64,000 nucleotides of DNA from Acholeplasmatales bacterium (GTDB lineage: Bacteria > Bacillota_I > Bacilli_A > ML615J-28 > CAG-313), in contig DPOU01000009.1 in assembly GCA_003539625.1 (NCBI GenBank), positions 48,808 to 112,807 of the forward strand. The letters are read 5' to 3'. Shown here in pieces: positions 1 to 10,021 of this stretch. Made by a program: the position numbers and the translations under genes. A model generated the notes under the pieces. The model did not search any database. It was not told where the DNA came from and saw only the letters and a list, made by a program, of their open reading frames with translations. The first letter of the stretch is position 1. Each line of letters starts with the position of its first letter.

Positions 1-1335
1 TATCTTAATAAAGCATTAAATCAAAAAAACTGTTCTGAACTAGATCAAATCGAAGTCGGATTAGTAAAACTTGATGATAAAAACAATACCTATGATACTT
101 TTAGAGAACGTATAATGTTTCCTATCACTAATCCTTCAGGACAAATTGTTGGATTCAGTGGTAGAATCTACACTAAAAGTGACCAAGCAAAGTATATAAA
201 TTCTGTTGATAATGCTATTTTCCATAAAGGGCAAATACTATATCACTTTCATGAAGCATTAGATGCTATCAAAAAGAATGATAAAATCTTTTTGTTAGAA
301 GGCTTTATGGATGTTATAGCTTGTATGAAAGCGGGTATAAACTATGGAGTTGCCACTATGGGAACAGCCCTAACAAGTGAGCATATCAAATTAATACTTA
401 GTGCCACTAAAAACATCGTTTTATTCTTTGATGGTGACGGAGCTGGTATTAATGCAATGAAGAAATCTTGTGGTATATTAGCTGGATATGGTATCTTACC
501 TAAAGCAATTGTACTACCAAATAATCTTGACCCTGATGAATATGTAAAAAATTTTGGAGTTGAAAAATTCTTAAAATATATTACTGAAAATGAAAAGAGT
601 GCTTATCAGTGGTTATATGATTTAGCTTTAAAAAATTATATTAAAGGGGACTTAGAAAGTACCGAAAAGTTTAAAAAAGAAGTTTTTAACTTTATCAGAA
701 TATCAAAACAAAATACGATAATTGAACATTTTATTAGAAAACTTTCTACTGATACTGATATTTCTTATGATATATTAGTAAAAGACTTTGGTAAATCAAT
801 TTATACAACTCCTTCAATTGAAGAAAGTTTTGAAATTGAACAAAAGAAGATAAAAAAGCCAGTAAGAAATAATAAAATTAAACCAAAAGTAGTAAGAGCA
901 TATCAAATTATCTTAAGACATATGATTGAATCAAAAGAACAGTTTTTGATTTTCAATGATAAATTTTCAGATACTTTCTATTTAGATAATAGCTTGATAA
1001 TTTATTTTGAATTTATCAAGAAAATGGCTTTATTTTACGTAGATCAAGAAGTTATGGATCATGATGACTTTTTAGAAATTGCTAAAAAATTAGATGAAGC
1101 AAATGGTGTGACTAAATATACTGATTTAGCAAAAACTATCTTTGAGGATAGTCTAGTAAATCCTAAAGATTTAGTGGAATTTGAACAATGCATGAAAACA
1201 ATTATGGAATGTCAAACTGATTTATCAAGAATTAGATTGTATAACAAAGCCTTAGAAACTAATGACATAGATGACATTAGAAATTTTGAAAATGTTCGTA
1301 AAGATCATGTTAAAATATTGCCCCGGGAGGAATAA
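1..1335 (+). CDS. dnaG: DNA primase, 5' end cut by window edge
   Basis: Synthesises the RNA primers for DNA replication, working with the replicative helicase at the fork. The frame is open from base 1, so this is the 3' part (about 444 codons) of a roughly 600-residue protein; the N-terminal zinc-binding domain lies outside the window. Visible are the RNAP-fold segment ending in RERIMFPI, then the TOPRIM metal site with EGFMDVIAC and the acidic DGDGAG motif, then a helicase-binding type C-terminal helical region. The stop is directly followed by the rpoD start, and the rpoD ribosome binding site (GGGAGG) lies inside the last dnaG codons. dnaG-rpoD is the classic macromolecular-synthesis operon order. 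Confidence 0.95.
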   Translation, partial: YLNKALNQKNCSELDQIEVGLVKLDDKNNTYDTFRERIMFPITNPSGQIVGFSGRIYTKSDQAKYINSVDNAIFHKGQILYHFHEALDAIKKNDKIFLLEGFMDVIACMKAGINYGVATMGTALTSEHIKLILSATKNIVLFFDGDGAGINAMKKSCGILAGYGILPKAIVLPNNLDPDEYVKNFGVEKFLKYITENEKSAYQWLYDLALKNYIKGDLESTEKFKKEVFNFIRISKQNTIIEHFIRKLSTDTDISYDILVKDFGKSIYTTPSIEESFEIEQKKIKKPVRNNKIKPKVVRAYQIILRHMIESKEQFLIFNDKFSDTFYLDNSLIIYFEFIKKMALFYVDQEVMDHDDFLEIAKKLDEANGVTKYTDLAKTIFEDSLVNPKDLVEFEQCMKTIMECQTDLSRIRLYNKALETNDIDDIRNFENVRKDHVKILPREE

Positions 1336-2604
1336 ATGTTAGACGAAATTTTATATAAAGAACAATTGGATCAAGTAAAAGAATACGTCAAGAAAAATCA
1401 ATATATTTCGCTTACAAAAATTACTGAAATATTTGGTAGTGATACAAATGATGAACTTTTAGATGATATCGTTGAATACCTTGATAATGCGGGAGTTGAA
1501 ATCACTCGTGACAGTGAAGAAGTACCTAGCGAAGAAGAACTAATGACTGAAATTGTTGATGACGATTTCGAGGCTTTCGTTGAGGACTTAGAAACTGATG
1601 ATGAGTTAGATGAGCTTGCTACAGCGGTTGATAGCGAAATAAAAGTATCAGATTTTGAAGATATTGTTTCATCGGGCTATTCAGCTGATGACCCTGTAAA
1701 AATGTACTTACATGATATTGGCCAAATTGACTTATTAACAATTACTCAAGAATCAGAATTTGCGAGAATGTATCAAGAGTCTTTAATGTGCCAAGAGAAA
1801 ATCAATTCTTATAAAAAACAAGGTAAACAAATACCTGAAGAAGAAATGAAAGAGTTACAAAAGAAGATTGAGGATGGAGAAGAAGCTCGTAAGATTTTAA
1901 TTGAATCTAATTTAAGATTAGTTGTTTCCATTGCTAAAAGATATTTAGGACGTGGTTTACTATTACTTGATTTAATTCAAGAAGGTAATATGGGGTTAAT
2001 GAAAGCAGTTAATAAATTTGACCCAACTAAAGGCTTTAAATTCTCAACATATGCAACTTGGTGGATTAGACAAGCAATTACTAGAGCTATCGCCGATAAT
2101 GCACGTACTATCCGTATTCCTGTTCATATGGTTGAAACAATCAACAAACTTGTTCGTACAACAAGAAGATTAACTCAAGAAAAAAGACGTGAACCTACGC
2201 CTGAAGAAATTGCGGCAGAAATGAAGATATCTGTTGAAAAAGTTCAAACTATTCAACGTATAGCTCAAGAGCCTATTTCTTTTGATGCGACAGTTGGTGA
2301 AGATGACGATTCAAGCTTAGGAGATTTCATTGACGATAAAGATACATTAAATCCACTTGAATATACCGAAAATATGATTTATCGTGAAGAAATTGAAAAA
2401 GTGTTACAAACTCTAACACCACGTGAAGAAAAAGTAATTAGACTGCGTTATGGCTTAGATGATAATAGACCAAGAACCCTTGAAGAAGTTGGTAAAGAAT
2501 TTGGTGTTACTCGTGAAAGAATTCGTCAAATTGAAGCAAAGGCTATTAGAAGATTACGTCATCCAAGTAGATTAAAACGTCTTGAACAACATCGTATTAA
2601 ATAA
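1336..2604 (+). CDS. rpoD: Housekeeping RNA polymerase sigma factor (sigma-70/SigA)
   Basis: Primary sigma factor directing core RNA polymerase to vegetative promoters; 422 residues, usual for short Firmicutes SigA. The order is an acidic region 1.1, region 1.2 ([12 protein letters not shown]), regions 2.1-2.4 with the very conserved [19 protein letters not shown] segment that melts and reads the -10 box, region 3, and region 4 with the -35-reading helix-turn-helix ([20 protein letters not shown]). It is translated directly after dnaG (stop and start adjacent) and ends at a strong hairpin terminator, so the two genes form one transcription unit. Family assignment is secure. Confidence 0.98.
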   Translation: MLDEILYKEQLDQVKEYVKKNQYISLTKITEIFGSDTNDELLDDIVEYLDNAGVEITRDSEEVPSEEELMTEIVDDDFEAFVEDLETDDELDELATAVDSEIKVSDFEDIVSSGYSADDPVKMYLHDIGQIDLLTITQESEFARMYQESLMCQEKINSYKKQGKQIPEEEMKELQKKIEDGEEARKILIESNLRLVVSIAKRYLGRGLLLLDLIQEGNMGLMKAVNKFDPTKGFKFSTYATWWIRQAITRAIADNARTIRIPVHMVETINKLVRTTRRLTQEKRREPTPEEIAAEMKISVEKVQTIQRIAQEPISFDATVGEDDDSSLGDFIDDKDTLNPLEYTENMIYREEIEKVLQTLTPREEKVIRLRYGLDDNRPRTLEEVGKEFGVTRERIRQIEAKAIRRLRHPSRLKRLEQHRIK

Positions 2605-2609
2605 GAATA

Positions 2610-2640
2610 AAAACACAAATGCAAAGCATTTGTGTTTTAA
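2610..2640 (+). terminator. Intrinsic terminator after rpoD
   Basis: Perfect 13-bp inverted repeat (2610-2622 with 2626-2638) around an AAA loop, ending in a T run. It closes the dnaG-rpoD unit. Confidence 0.85.
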
Positions 2641-2652
2641 CAAAGAGGTTAT

Positions 2653-3321
2653 ATGCTATCAAAAAGATTAAACAAAGTATTGACCTACATTAATAACACT
2701 GATAAATTAGTAGATGTAGGATGTGATCATGGTTATTTAGCCATTGAAGCGATTAATAAAGGAGTAAAACTAGTACAATTAGTTGATAATAAAACCATGC
2801 CCCTTGATTGTGCAAAACATAATCTTGAAAAACTAAATAGATTACAAGATGTAGAAGTAATCTTTACGCTTGCCAGTGGTTTGACGAAGATTGATGATAG
2901 AATCAATGTTGCAACCATTTGTGGAATGGGTGGCGATTTAATTGCCCAAATAATTGAAGAATCTTTTGAAAAGGCAAAAGCACTAGATTCCTTAATATTA
3001 CAAGCTAATACAAAAGTTGAACATTTAAGACTATATTTAATAAATAAAGGATTTACGATAATTGATGAGTCATTTATTAAAGATAAAAATAAATATTATC
3101 CGATAATTGTGGCTAAATACAGTGGGGCAGTCTCAAAATTAACAAGTACACAAATTAAGTATGGTCCAATTATATTAATTAAAAAAGAAGACGATTTTAT
3201 TGATTATCTTAACGACAGACTTGTTCACTTAAATAATATTTGTAAAAATAATCAAAAATTACTTAATGAAATAAAAGAAATCGAGGAAATAATGAAAGAT
3301 GAAACTTGCGGAAATAATTAA
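2653..3321 (+). CDS. trmK: tRNA (adenine(22)-N1)-methyltransferase TrmK family
   Basis: SAM-dependent methyltransferase expected to methylate N1 of A22 in tRNA (TrmK/YqfN family). At 222 residues it is the usual length. The N-terminal Rossmann fold has the SAM-binding motif VDVGCDHGYLAIEA near residues 21-34 and a conserved ICGMGGDLI segment around residue 90; a helical tail follows. GAGG precedes the ATG. The gene follows rpoD and overlaps the downstream Nif3 gene by 23 bases, the same rpoD-trmK-nif3 order as in Bacillus (sigA-trmK-yqfO), which supports the call and suggests translational coupling. Confidence 0.88.
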   Translation: MLSKRLNKVLTYINNTDKLVDVGCDHGYLAIEAINKGVKLVQLVDNKTMPLDCAKHNLEKLNRLQDVEVIFTLASGLTKIDDRINVATICGMGGDLIAQIIEESFEKAKALDSLILQANTKVEHLRLYLINKGFTIIDESFIKDKNKYYPIIVAKYSGAVSKLTSTQIKYGPIILIKKEDDFIDYLNDRLVHLNNICKNNQKLLNEIKEIEEIMKDETCGNN

Positions 3322-4087
3322 AATATTACAAGAGAAATATTCACCCGAACTTGCAAGCAGCTTTGATATTGGAAAAATAGGTTTACAATTTGGAACTGCT
3401 AATGCGGAAGTAAAAAAAATTATGGTTGCCCTAGATGGCACTAGCGCTGTTGTCGATGAGGCAATTGAAAATCATGTTGATTTATTATTAACTCACCATC
3501 CATTTATGTTTAATCCAATGCTATCATTAAATTATGATAGTCCATTTGGAGTAAAAATGTTAAAAGTATTTAAAAATAAGTTAAACATCTACGCGATGCA
3601 TACAAATTTTGATACCGCAGTAGATGGTATGAATGATATGCTTGCTAGAAAATTAAATTTGGCAAATATTCATGCCCAAAAAGAAGAAATAGATGGCAGT
3701 TGCTTCTTAAGAATTGGAGATACTACTCCTATGGATTTAGAAAAATATGTTCAAATAGTGTTAGAAAAACTAAATGAACCCGGCGCAAGAGTAGTTGGTA
3801 ATCCTTCTAAAAAAATAAAAAAAGTCGGCATCGTTGGTGGTGCTGGTGCCAGTGAACTAATGCTTGCTAAAAATTTAGGATGCGATTGCTTGATAACAGG
3901 TGAAATTAGACATAATAATGCAATTGATGCAATTGAAAATAATTTTGCCATTATTGAGGTAAGCCACAGTATTGAAGCATTATTTAAAGAATACATAAAA
4001 AAAGAATTAGAACAAATCTTAGATGGTGTAGAAATAGTTACATCAAAAGTAGAAAAAGATCCATTTAGATGGATCAGTAAAAAATAA
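3299..4087 (+). CDS. Nif3-like dinuclear metal centre protein (YqfO/DUF34)
   Basis: Nif3/DUF34 family protein, a toroidal hexamer with a two-metal site; its cellular role is unsettled, with GTP cyclohydrolase-like or metallochaperone roles discussed for the family. The 262 residues match the short form without the inserted middle domain found in the ~370-residue Bacillus YqfO. Metal-ligand segments are visible: THHPFMF near residue 66, MHTNFD near residue 100, and a C-terminal TGEIRHNNA...EVSHS block. It overlaps trmK by 23 bases and is followed at once by a terminator shared with the convergent ferredoxin gene. The annotation is a family call only. Confidence 0.85.
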   Translation: MKLAEIIKILQEKYSPELASSFDIGKIGLQFGTANAEVKKIMVALDGTSAVVDEAIENHVDLLLTHHPFMFNPMLSLNYDSPFGVKMLKVFKNKLNIYAMHTNFDTAVDGMNDMLARKLNLANIHAQKEEIDGSCFLRIGDTTPMDLEKYVQIVLEKLNEPGARVVGNPSKKIKKVGIVGGAGASELMLAKNLGCDCLITGEIRHNNAIDAIENNFAIIEVSHSIEALFKEYIKKELEQILDGVEIVTSKVEKDPFRWISKK

Positions 4088-4110
4088 AAAAGCCCTTTGA
4101 GGCTTTTTTT
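4086..4110. terminator. Bidirectional terminator between Nif3 and ferredoxin genes
   Basis: AAAAAAGCC and GGCTTTTTT pair around a six-base loop. The A tract on one side and T tract on the other let it serve both convergent genes. Confidence 0.75.
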
Positions 4111-4111
4111 A

Positions 4112-4279
4112 CTACTCTTCTACGATAGCGCTAACAGGGCAGTTTTCTTCGCAAACGCCGCAATCAATACATTGATCAGCGTCGATTACATAGATGTCGC
4201 CTTCTGCTATGCATTCTACAGGGCAGTTTGCAGAACAAGTTCCACAAGCAATACAAGCATCTGTAATTTTTCTTGGCAT
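4112..4279 (-). CDS. 2x[4Fe-4S] ferredoxin
   Basis: Small 55-residue electron carrier of the clostridial type. It has two copies of the CxxCxxCxxxCP cluster motif: CIACGTCSANCP at residues 9-20 and CIDCGVCEENCP at residues 37-48. The internal pseudo-twofold symmetry and the acidic C-terminus (SAIVEE) are typical. A strong GGAGG lies six bases before the ATG, and a good promoter lies upstream (4317-4344). The gene converges on the Nif3 gene and is monocistronic. It probably donates electrons to anaerobic radical or reductase enzymes; the partner cannot be deduced from position. Confidence 0.95.
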   Translation of the reverse strand: MPRKITDACIACGTCSANCPVECIAEGDIYVIDADQCIDCGVCEENCPVSAIVEE

Positions 4280-4316
4280 ATGTTGTTCCTCCGTATTTTA
4301 GATTAAAGATAACTAG

Positions 4317-4344
4317 ATTATAGTAAAAAAATAAAAAAAAGCAA
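4317..4344 (-). promoter_or_regulatory. Promoter of the ferredoxin gene
   Basis: Read on the - strand: TTGCTT, a 16-base T-rich spacer, TATAAT. It lies about 40 bases before the ATG. Confidence 0.65.
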
Positions 4345-4387
4345 GGAATGTGCTAATTATTTTACTTTTCTTAAGATGGCATTTAAC

Positions 4388-4416
4388 TTGAAATGTTGAC
4401 AAACATTTGGTATAAT
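4388..4416 (+). promoter_or_regulatory. Promoter of the yneF-like gene
   Basis: TTGAAA, 17-base spacer, TATAAT with an extended -10 (TGGTATAAT), about 35 bases before the ATG at 4450. Confidence 0.7.
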
Positions 4417-4449
4417 TCTAGTAGATTCGATAGAAAGGAGACTTAAACT

Positions 4450-4668
4450 ATGGTAAAATGGTTTTGGTTATTAATTGTTGGCGTTAGTTGTTTAATCGTT
4501 GGTTTTATTATTGGTTTCTTTGTAATTCGTTCAGTATTTACTAAGCAACTTGAAAAAAATCCACCAATTAATCGTGATATGATTCGCGCAATGTTCATGC
4601 AAATGGGAAGAAAACCTTCTGAGAAAGATATTACACGTGTAATGAATTCAATGAATCAGTATAAATAA
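4450..4668 (+). CDS. YneF/UPF0154 family small membrane protein
   Basis: A 72-residue protein with one N-terminal transmembrane helix (about residues 4-28, WFWLLIVGVSCLIVGFIIGFF) and a short basic cytosolic tail with the family signature NPPINRDMIRAMFMQMGRKPSEKD. The length and motif match UPF0154 (YneF of Bacillus), a conserved Firmicutes protein without an established function. GGAG precedes the ATG by nine bases. It is monocistronic, with its own promoter and a terminator shared with the convergent plsY gene. Confidence 0.88.
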   Translation: MVKWFWLLIVGVSCLIVGFIIGFFVIRSVFTKQLEKNPPINRDMIRAMFMQMGRKPSEKDITRVMNSMNQYK

Positions 4669-4672
4669 AAAC

Positions 4673-4698
4673 GTAGGCACTAGTTTGCCTACATTTTT
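4673..4698. terminator. Bidirectional terminator between yneF-like and plsY
   Basis: GTAGGCA (4673-4679) pairs with TGCCTAC (4686-4692) around a six-base loop. An A tract precedes it and a T tract follows, so it fits both convergent genes. Confidence 0.75.
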
Positions 4699-4703
4699 TA
4701 TAC

Positions 4704-5333
4704 TTATTTTTCCTTCTTAGAGAAGTCGATTTTATTTTCTTCACCTTTTATTAATCTCATAATATTTGAGCGGTGCTTATAAACAATTAAAACAAACATC
4801 AGTGATATCATAACAAGAAGAGGAATATCTTTAATACCTAAAATAAAATAACTTACAATTAGCATAAGCGAAGCAAGCATTGAAGATATTGATACAATTT
4901 TTGTTATTAAAAAGACAATAATAAAAGTTAAAAAAGCGATAACTGATATTTGCCAACAATATAGAACCATTACCCCCGCAAAGCATGATATTCCTTTTCC
5001 ACCCTTAAACTTTAAAAATACCGGAAAAAGGTGACCAATTATGGCAAGTATACCATAAATTAGGGGATGAATCAAATAAGTTGGATAATCAGCAGGCCAA
5101 TTTATTATATATTTAGTAATTATAATAGGAATAGCACCTTTAGAAAAGTCTAAAATGAAAACTAAAATCCCAAGAGCTGGTCCTAATACTCTTAGAGCAT
5201 TAGTTGCCCCAATATTGTGACTACCATAATTTCTAATGTCAACGCCTTTTAATTTACCTATTAAAATACCAAAAGGAATTGAACCTAGTAAATATGAAAA
5301 AAACATTAAACATATAGGTAAAAATACTTTCAT
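4704..5333 (-). CDS. plsY: Acyl-phosphate:glycerol-3-phosphate acyltransferase PlsY
   Basis: Integral membrane enzyme that transfers an acyl group from acyl-phosphate to glycerol-3-phosphate, the first step of phospholipid synthesis in most Gram-positives. At 209 residues it is the normal length, with about five to seven hydrophobic helices. The three PlsY motifs are visible: GSIPFGILIGKLKGVDIRNY with the SxxxG core near residue 17, GSHNIGATNALR near residue 37, and the glycine-rich FKGGKGISCFAG near residue 110. AGGAGG precedes the ATG. It is transcribed divergently from parE; plsY next to parE is also a frequent arrangement in Firmicutes. The substrate gpsA product is made by a gene at 13.4 kb. 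Confidence 0.95.
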   Translation of the reverse strand: MKVFLPICLMFFSYLLGSIPFGILIGKLKGVDIRNYGSHNIGATNALRVLGPALGILVFILDFSKGAIPIIITKYIINWPADYPTYLIHPLIYGILAIIGHLFPVFLKFKGGKGISCFAGVMVLYCWQISVIAFLTFIIVFLITKIVSISSMLASLMLIVSYFILGIKDIPLLVMISLMFVLIVYKHRSNIMRLIKGEENKIDFSKKEK

Positions 5334-5481
5334 GACATGCCTCCTAGTTGATGCGTCTAATTATACTATTTTTTTCTTTTTTTTTCAAATAATAGTTCTT
5401 TTTTTTATTTATCGAATAATGTAAAATTTGGTCAAATTGTTAATTTATCTATGATTTAGTTAGATTTTTTAACTATTTTTC

Positions 5482-5510
5482 TTGCAAAATATTTTTGGTT
5501 GTGTTATAAT
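5482..5510 (+). promoter_or_regulatory. Promoter of parE-parC
   Basis: TTGCAA, 17-base spacer, TATAAT with extended -10 (TGTTATAAT), 33 bases before the chosen parE start. Confidence 0.7.
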
Positions 5511-5542
5511 GAAAATAATGTTTGAAAAAAGGAGTGATGCAA

Positions 5543-7483
5543 ATGGCTAAACAAACAAATGTTTATAATGAAGATTCCATTCAGGTTTTACAAGGGCTAG
5601 AGGCAGTTAGAAAAAGACCTGGTATGTACATTGGATCAACCGATGCAAGAGGATTACATCATTTAGTTTGGGAAATTGTTGATAATGCGATAGATGAAGC
5701 ATTATCTGGCTATGGCTCACAAATAATCGTTAATATCCATAAAGATAATAGTATAGAAGTTATCGATAATGGACGTGGTATTCCTACCGGTATTCACAAA
5801 GTAGAAAAACGTCCTACCCCAGAAGTAATTTTCAACACTCTTCATGCCGGAGGTAAATTTGACGCAGAAGGGGGATATAAAGTATCAGGTGGTCTACACG
5901 GCGTTGGTTCAAGTGTTGTTAATGCTCTTAGTGAGTGGCTTACTGTAACAATTTATCGTGATGGTAAAATCTATAACCAAACTTACCGTAATGGTGGTAA
6001 AATTATAGAAAAACCACGTAATTTAGGTGATACCAAAAGAACTGGTTCAACTATTCATTTTAAACCAGATCCTAAGATTTTTTCATCAACAATCTTTGAA
6101 TATAAGACTATTTCACAAAGACTTAAAGAATCGGCATATTTAATAAAAGGTTTAAGAATTGATTTAAATGACTTAAGAACTGGTAAGTCAGAAAGTTTTC
6201 ATTTCCAAAATGGTATTGTTGAATTTATCAAATCACTTACGGTTGGAAAAGAAGCACTTTATGAACCAGTGTTCTTGAGTGGTAATATGTACAAGATTAA
6301 TGTTGAAGCTGCCTTAGTATATTGTGAAAAAACTTACAATGAAAATATTCTTTCATTTGTTAATAACATTCGTACACGTGATGGTGGAACTCATGAAGTA
6401 GGTTTTAAATCTGCAATTACTAGAGCCTTTAACGATCATGCAAGGTTAATTGGTGCGTTGAAAGATAAAGATATAAATTTAGATGGTGCTGATATTAGAG
6501 AAGGTCTTACCGCTATAATTTCTATCCGTGTTCCTGAGGATTTACTACAATTTGAAGGGCAAACTAAAAATAAATTAGGAACTCCTGAAGCTAAACCGGC
6601 GGTTGAACAAGTAGTATATGATCAAATGAAGGCATATCTTGCGGAAAACGGACAAATTTCTGCTAACCTAATAAACAAAGCTATTAGAGCATCAAAAGCA
6701 AGAGAAGCAGCTAAAAAAGCTCGTGATGAAGTTAGAATGGTAAAACAAAAAACTTCAAAACCTGCTAACTTGTTAGGTAAACTTACTCCTGCTCAATATA
6801 AAAATCCAAGTAAGAATGAATTATTCCTAGTCGAAGGTGATTCAGCTGGTGGTACCGCTAAACAAGGTAGAGACCGTTCATTCCAAGCCGTTTTGCCACT
6901 TCGTGGTAAGGTTCTTAATACCGCAAAAACTAAAATTGAAGAAGTATTAAAAAATGAAGAAATAATGTCAATAATTAATGCGGTTGGAGCTGGTTTTGGA
7001 GCAGACTTTGATTATACTAAATCTAACTATAATAAAGTTATTATTATGACCGATGCCGATACCGATGGTGCCCATATTCAAATACTACTTATGACTTTTT
7101 TCTATCGTTATATGAAAGGTCTTGTTGAAAATGGTATGGTTTATATTGCCACACCGCCACTATATAAGATTACATACAAAAATGTAGTAGAATATGCTTG
7201 GTCTGATGAAGAACTTCGTGAAAAAATTCAAAAAAAGAATGCCCAAATTCAACGTTATAAAGGACTGGGTGAAATGAATGAAAGACAACTTTGGGAAACT
7301 ACTATGGATCCTGCTAGAAGAAGTCTTATTCAAATCAACATTGGCGAAGAAGGCGATGTTGAAAATAAAATTAATATTTTAATGGGTGATGATCCTGAAC
7401 CAAGAAGAGAATGGATCGAAAATAATGTTGTATTTGATTCAGATGACAATTTTATATTAGAAGGAGATGATGAAGATGAATAA
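5543..7483 (+). CDS. parE: DNA topoisomerase IV subunit B
   Basis: ATPase subunit of topoisomerase IV, which decatenates daughter chromosomes. The GHKL ATPase domain shows [20 protein letters not shown] and the [15 protein letters not shown] lid; the TOPRIM domain shows [19 protein letters not shown] and the DADTDGAHI metal site. ParE rather than GyrB is favoured by the short form (about 646 residues), the [10 protein letters not shown] segment, the GGTHEVGF motif and the adjacent parC. A TTG at 5522 would extend the frame, but AAAGGAG at 5528-5534 is correctly spaced for the ATG at 5543, giving [11 protein letters not shown]. The gene overlaps parC by eight bases. Confidence 0.92.
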   Translation: MAKQTNVYNEDSIQVLQGLEAVRKRPGMYIGSTDARGLHHLVWEIVDNAIDEALSGYGSQIIVNIHKDNSIEVIDNGRGIPTGIHKVEKRPTPEVIFNTLHAGGKFDAEGGYKVSGGLHGVGSSVVNALSEWLTVTIYRDGKIYNQTYRNGGKIIEKPRNLGDTKRTGSTIHFKPDPKIFSSTIFEYKTISQRLKESAYLIKGLRIDLNDLRTGKSESFHFQNGIVEFIKSLTVGKEALYEPVFLSGNMYKINVEAALVYCEKTYNENILSFVNNIRTRDGGTHEVGFKSAITRAFNDHARLIGALKDKDINLDGADIREGLTAIISIRVPEDLLQFEGQTKNKLGTPEAKPAVEQVVYDQMKAYLAENGQISANLINKAIRASKAREAAKKARDEVRMVKQKTSKPANLLGKLTPAQYKNPSKNELFLVEGDSAGGTAKQGRDRSFQAVLPLRGKVLNTAKTKIEEVLKNEEIMSIINAVGAGFGADFDYTKSNYNKVIIMTDADTDGAHIQILLMTFFYRYMKGLVENGMVYIATPPLYKITYKNVVEYAWSDEELREKIQKKNAQIQRYKGLGEMNERQLWETTMDPARRSLIQINIGEEGDVENKINILMGDDPEPRREWIENNVVFDSDDNFILEGDDEDE

Positions 7484-9953
7484 TCCAAAAAATGCTTCTA
7501 AAAAAATTGACAAATTTGTTGAACATTATGTAATTGAAAATTTTGAAAACATCATGGGTGATAGATTTGGAAGATATTCTAAATATATCATTCAAGATCG
7601 TGCTCTTCCCGATGTAAGAGATGGTTTAAAACCTGTTCAACGTCGTATTCTATATTCAATGTTTAAACTTGGTCTTGCTTCTAACAAGCCTACTAAAAAA
7701 TCAGCTCGTATTGTTGGTGATGTTATTGGTAAATATCATCCCCATGGTGATACTGCTGTATATGATGCAATGGTCAGAATGAGTCAACAATTTAAAGTAA
7801 TGCTACCACTTGTAGATATGCAAGGTAATAATGGTAGTATTGATGGTGACCCTGCTGCCGCAATGCGTTATACTGAAGCGCGTATGAGCAAGTATTCCGA
7901 ACTAATGATTGAGGATTTAAATAAACATACAGTTGGATTTGTACCAAACTTTGATGATGAAGAGTTAGAACCAATCGTTTTACCTTCAAAATTTCCTAAT
8001 ATCTTAATCAATGGTGCAAGTGGTATTTCTGCTGGTTACGCAACTGAAATTCCACCTCATAATCCTGGGGAAGTAATTGACGCAACGATTTATCGTATAA
8101 ATCATCCAAATTGTACAACTGAGGAATTAATGCAATTCGTCCAAGGTCCCGATTTCCCTAGTGGTGGTATTGTCCAAGGTATTGACGGTTTACGTGATGC
8201 CTATGAAACTGGACGCGGAAAAGTAATAATTAGTTCAAAATATACTATTGATACTACTAAAGCAAATGATCCTAGAATTGTAATTACTGAAATACCATAT
8301 GATGTTAATAAAGCATTACTTGTAAAGAAAATGGGTGATGCATTACAAGCCAAAAATGTTGATGGTGTTCGTGAAATTCTTGATAACACAAGTAGTGAAG
8401 GTTTACAAATCGACATTCATTTAAGAAAAGATGTAAATCCTGAAACAATATTAAACTTCTTATTAAAACAAACCGATTTACAAACAAGTTATAACTTTAA
8501 CGTAGTTGCCATATCGCAAGGTCGACCAATGCAAATGGGACTTGCGGAAATACTAGATGCTTATATTGTTCACCAAAAAGAAGTTGTTACAAACAGAAGT
8601 AATTTCGAACTTGAAAAAGACTTGAAGCGTCAAGAAGTAGTTAAAGGTTTAATATCAATGGTATCAATATTAGATGCAGTAATTACAACTATCCGTAATT
8701 CGAAAAATAAAACTGATGCCAAAGAAAACATCATTTCAAAGTATGGTTTTACTGAATTACAAGCAGAAGCCATTGTTACATTGCAATTATATAGATTAAC
8801 CAATACCGATATATTTGCATTAAAAACAGAAGAAAAAGAATTAGAAAATGATATTAAGCGTTTACGTCATATCTTATCTAGCGAAACTGCTTTATTAAAA
8901 ACCGTAATTGCTGAATTAAGTAGAGTAAAAGAAATTATTGATTGCCCTCGTAAAACTTTAATTCAACATGAAATTACCGAAGTTGAAGTAAAAACAGAAG
9001 AGTTCATTGCAAAAGAAGATGTAATTTTAATGATTACCCATGATGGATATCTAAAACGTCTCAGCAAAAAAGCTTTCTTTGGAACCAATGAACCTACTAA
9101 ATTAAAAGATGGTGACGTTATTACTGATTTATATGCAGTAGCAACAACTGATACTTTGATTCAGTTTACTGACCGTGGTAATTACATTTTCTTACCAATT
9201 CACAAGATTCCTGAATCTAAACATAAAGATCAAGGTATTCACATTAGTACTTTAATTGGTATGGAACCTAATGAAAAAGTTATTTTCTCATTCCCAGTTA
9301 CTGACTTTAAAGAAGAAAAATATGTACTTCTTGCCACTAAGTCTGGTTTAATTAAACGTATTCAATTATCTAGTCTTTACGTTACAAGATATTCTAAAGC
9401 TCTAAAGGCTACTAAATTAAAAGATGATGATGCGGTTGTAAGTGCTGATGTTGTTAAAGGTAGCAATTATGAAGTTGTTATTGCAACTAAAGATGGCTTC
9501 ATGAATAGATACGATGCATCAGAAGTTAGTGTTATTGAGCCTGCTTCATTTGGTGTTAAATCAATTGAGCTTAAGAATCGTCCAAACGATTACGTTGTCG
9601 GTGCTAAATATGTTAGTGAAAAAGACATTGTCTTGATCTTAACTAACCGTGGAAACATTAAACGTATGCGTCCTGAAGAAATCAATAAAGGTAAGAAGAA
9701 TAATGTTGGTAAGATGTATTTGAAAGCAGTTCGTTCAAATATGCATGAGGCAATTGATTTAGAAGTAATTCATGCTAAGAATGCCAATTCAGATTTAGCA
9801 TCTTATGTTTTCTGTGAAAAAGGCTTTGTTGAAATTGACTACACAGTCTTACGTACAGCTATTGCCGATAATGGTAAAAAGTTTGTAACCAACGATTTAG
9901 GTAAACCTTCTGAGATTGTAATATGCCGTAATGATGCGGATTTAGAATTGTAA
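7476..9953 (+). CDS. parC: DNA topoisomerase IV subunit A
   Basis: Breakage-reunion subunit of topoisomerase IV. The winged-helix region is [20 protein letters not shown]; the catalytic tyrosine lies in [12 protein letters not shown]; six-bladed C-terminal propeller repeats follow. Three in-frame ATGs stand at 7467, 7470 and 7476; AAGGAG at 7461-7466 is best spaced for 7476, giving about 825 residues. The start lies inside the end of parE, so the subunits are translationally coupled. In the quinolone-resistance region ([14 protein letters not shown]) Thr93 and Asp97 replace the Ser and Glu usual in staphylococcal ParC. ParC over GyrA is inferred from parE linkage and the MSQ...[12 protein letters not shown] segment. 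Confidence 0.92.
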   Translation: MNNPKNASKKIDKFVEHYVIENFENIMGDRFGRYSKYIIQDRALPDVRDGLKPVQRRILYSMFKLGLASNKPTKKSARIVGDVIGKYHPHGDTAVYDAMVRMSQQFKVMLPLVDMQGNNGSIDGDPAAAMRYTEARMSKYSELMIEDLNKHTVGFVPNFDDEELEPIVLPSKFPNILINGASGISAGYATEIPPHNPGEVIDATIYRINHPNCTTEELMQFVQGPDFPSGGIVQGIDGLRDAYETGRGKVIISSKYTIDTTKANDPRIVITEIPYDVNKALLVKKMGDALQAKNVDGVREILDNTSSEGLQIDIHLRKDVNPETILNFLLKQTDLQTSYNFNVVAISQGRPMQMGLAEILDAYIVHQKEVVTNRSNFELEKDLKRQEVVKGLISMVSILDAVITTIRNSKNKTDAKENIISKYGFTELQAEAIVTLQLYRLTNTDIFALKTEEKELENDIKRLRHILSSETALLKTVIAELSRVKEIIDCPRKTLIQHEITEVEVKTEEFIAKEDVILMITHDGYLKRLSKKAFFGTNEPTKLKDGDVITDLYAVATTDTLIQFTDRGNYIFLPIHKIPESKHKDQGIHISTLIGMEPNEKVIFSFPVTDFKEEKYVLLATKSGLIKRIQLSSLYVTRYSKALKATKLKDDDAVVSADVVKGSNYEVVIATKDGFMNRYDASEVSVIEPASFGVKSIELKNRPNDYVVGAKYVSEKDIVLILTNRGNIKRMRPEEINKGKKNNVGKMYLKAVRSNMHEAIDLEVIHAKNANSDLASYVFCEKGFVEIDYTVLRTAIADNGKKFVTNDLGKPSEIVICRNDADLEL

Positions 9954-9992
9954 AAAATATTTATCATTAATACAACTTGAAAATACAATTTA

Positions 9993-10001
9993 TGGTATAA
10001 T
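9993..10001 (+). promoter_or_regulatory. Extended -10 promoter of cmk-rpsA
   Basis: TGGTATAAT with only a poorly spaced TTGAAA (9977-9982, 13 bases away). The extended -10 probably carries it. It lies about 20 bases before the ATG. Confidence 0.5.
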
Positions 10002-10021
10002 GTGGCAAGTGAGGTGAAATT

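Noticed and set aside
4097..4306. A 69-codon + strand frame
   Set aside because: It is the antisense of the 55-residue ferredoxin gene, which has clear cysteine motifs, ribosome binding site and promoter on the - strand.
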